From assembly GCA_028290765.1 (NCBI GenBank), contig JAQGJF010000313.1, positions 1-6,881 of the forward strand: a DNA stretch of 6,881 nt, given 5' to 3'. The position numbers were made by a program, and so were the translations under genes. Under the pieces are notes generated by a model. It had not been told where the DNA came from, did no database searches, and saw only the letters and a program-made list of their open reading frames with translations. Origin of the DNA: Tardiphaga sp. (GTDB lineage: Bacteria > Pseudomonadota > Alphaproteobacteria > Rhizobiales > Xanthobacteraceae). Shown one piece after another: positions 5,996 to 6,881 of the stretch (the first letter of the stretch is position 1; every line of letters begins with the position of its first letter).

Positions 5996-6881
5996 ATGGC
6001 CAGCAATACCGGCAAGAAACTGTTCGTCGGACCCCGCTTTCGCCGGATCCGGCAGCAATTGGGGCTGTCGCAGACCCAGATCGCCGAGGGGCTCGGCATT
6101 TCGCCGAGCTACATCAACCTGATCGAGCGCAACCAGCGCCCGGTGACGGCGCAGATCCTGCTGCGGCTGGCGGAGACCTATGACCTCGATCTGCGCGACC
6201 TCGCTACCGCCGACGAGGACCGCTTCTTCGCCGAGCTGAACGAGATCTTTTCCGATCCGCTGTTCCGGCAGATCGACCTGCCCAAGCAGGAACTGCGCGA
6301 CCTCGCCGAACTATGCCCCGGCGTCACCCATTCGCTGCAACGGCTCTACGCCGCCTACACCGAGGCCCGGCAGGGTGAGACCCTGGCCGCGCAGATGGCC
6401 GACCGCGACGAAGGCACGCGATACGAAGCCAATCCGATCGAGCGGGTCCGCGACCTGATCGAGGCCAACCGCAATTATTTCCCCGAACTCGAACAGGCCG
6501 CGGAAACCCTGCGCGACGAATTGAACGTGCCGTCGCAGGACCTGTTTGCCGCCCTGAGCGAACGGTTGCGCGAAAAACATTCGATCGTCACCCGCATCAT
6601 GCCGGTCGACGTGATGCGCGAGACGCTGCGGCGGTTCGATCGCCACCGCCGGCAATTGCTGATTTCCGAACTGGTCGACGGACCCGGCCGCGCCTTCCAG
6701 CTGGCGTTCCAGATCGGGCTCGCCGAATGCGGCCCTGCGCTCGACGCCATCGTCAATCGCTCCGGCGCGCTCGACGACACGCCGCGCCGACTCTATCGCA
6801 TCACGCTGGCGAATTATTTCGCCGCCGCGGTGATGATGCCCTATGCGGCGTTTCACGCCGCCGCCGAAGCCTTGAGCTACG
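5996..6881 (+). CDS. ScfR/RamB-like transcriptional regulator, XRE HTH plus IrrE-like domain (partial)
   Basis: Translation from the ATG at 5996 stays open for 295 codons to the window end, so the C-terminus is missing. Residues about 12-68 form an XRE-type helix-turn-helix (RFRRIRQQLGLSQTQIAEGL, ISPSYINLIERNQRPVT). A charged helical linker follows (about 75-225), then an IrrE/DUF955-like domain with RAFQLAFQIGLAE (232-244) and LANYFAAAVMMPYAAF (271-286). Where catalytic relatives have HExxH, this protein reads FQIGL (238-242), so it is not expected to be a peptidase. This architecture is that of short-chain fatty acyl-CoA regulators such as RamB, PccR and MccR, which control acetate or propionate genes. 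An AGG about 10 nt upstream is a modest ribosome-binding site. Its divergent position next to aceA supports a role in glyoxylate-bypass control; the ligand and whether it represses or activates are unknown. Confidence 0.88.
   Translation, partial: MASNTGKKLFVGPRFRRIRQQLGLSQTQIAEGLGISPSYINLIERNQRPVTAQILLRLAETYDLDLRDLATADEDRFFAELNEIFSDPLFRQIDLPKQELRDLAELCPGVTHSLQRLYAAYTEARQGETLAAQMADRDEGTRYEANPIERVRDLIEANRNYFPELEQAAETLRDELNVPSQDLFAALSERLREKHSIVTRIMPVDVMRETLRRFDRHRRQLLISELVDGPGRAFQLAFQIGLAECGPALDAIVNRSGALDDTPRRLYRITLANYFAAAVMMPYAAFHAAAEALSY

Noticed and set aside
6311..6856. Minus-strand open frame of 181 codons opposite the regulator
   Set aside because: The plus-strand frame encodes a recognisable HTH regulator that stays open to the window end; the antisense frame is a shadow.

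Overview
The window is chromosomal DNA from a high-GC alphaproteobacterium. The gene types, GC-biased codon use and a characteristic CGTCATTGCGAG...CTCGCAATGACG palindromic repeat suggest the Bradyrhizobium/Rhodopseudomonas/Afipia group (Nitrobacteraceae). The genus is an inference from sequence style and has not been checked by search. I see no phage, transposase, CRISPR array, tRNA or rRNA.

Layout: (1) Positions 27-2371, minus strand: three genes read in the order Nudix hydrolase, GNAT acetyltransferase, class III (CaiB/BaiF) CoA-transferase, with gaps of about 60 bp; they could be one transcript. (2) Positions 2372-2530: a divergent intergenic region. (3) Positions 2531-3424, plus strand: a calcineurin-like metallophosphoesterase with a complete set of metal-binding motifs. 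(4) Positions 3428-3510: an 83-bp imperfect palindrome of a dispersed-repeat type, sitting between convergent genes. (5) Positions 3564-4115, minus strand: a protein of unknown function with one C-terminal membrane segment. (6) Positions 4227-4281: a branched inverted repeat, probably the terminator of the next unit. (7) Positions 4299-5822, minus strand: aceA (isocitrate lyase) followed 12 nt later by a small DUF4170 protein. (8) Positions 5823-5995: an AT-richer divergent control region. (9) Positions 5996 to the window end, plus strand: a partial regulator of the ScfR/RamB type (XRE helix-turn-helix plus an IrrE/DUF955-like domain without its HExxH metal site).

The best-supported functional unit is the last one. 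Isocitrate lyase commits carbon to the glyoxylate bypass during growth on acetate or fatty acids. The divergent gene belongs to a regulator family whose known members sense short-chain acyl-CoA and control acetate and propionate genes. The shared 173-bp region holds a RamB-box-like AACTTTG element, a repeated TGTAAC and an 11-bp palindrome, so local control of aceA by its divergent neighbour is a reasonable and testable inference. I found no convincing undescribed system; the most useful follow-ups are this control region, the aceA-linked DUF4170 protein and the tail-anchored unknown.
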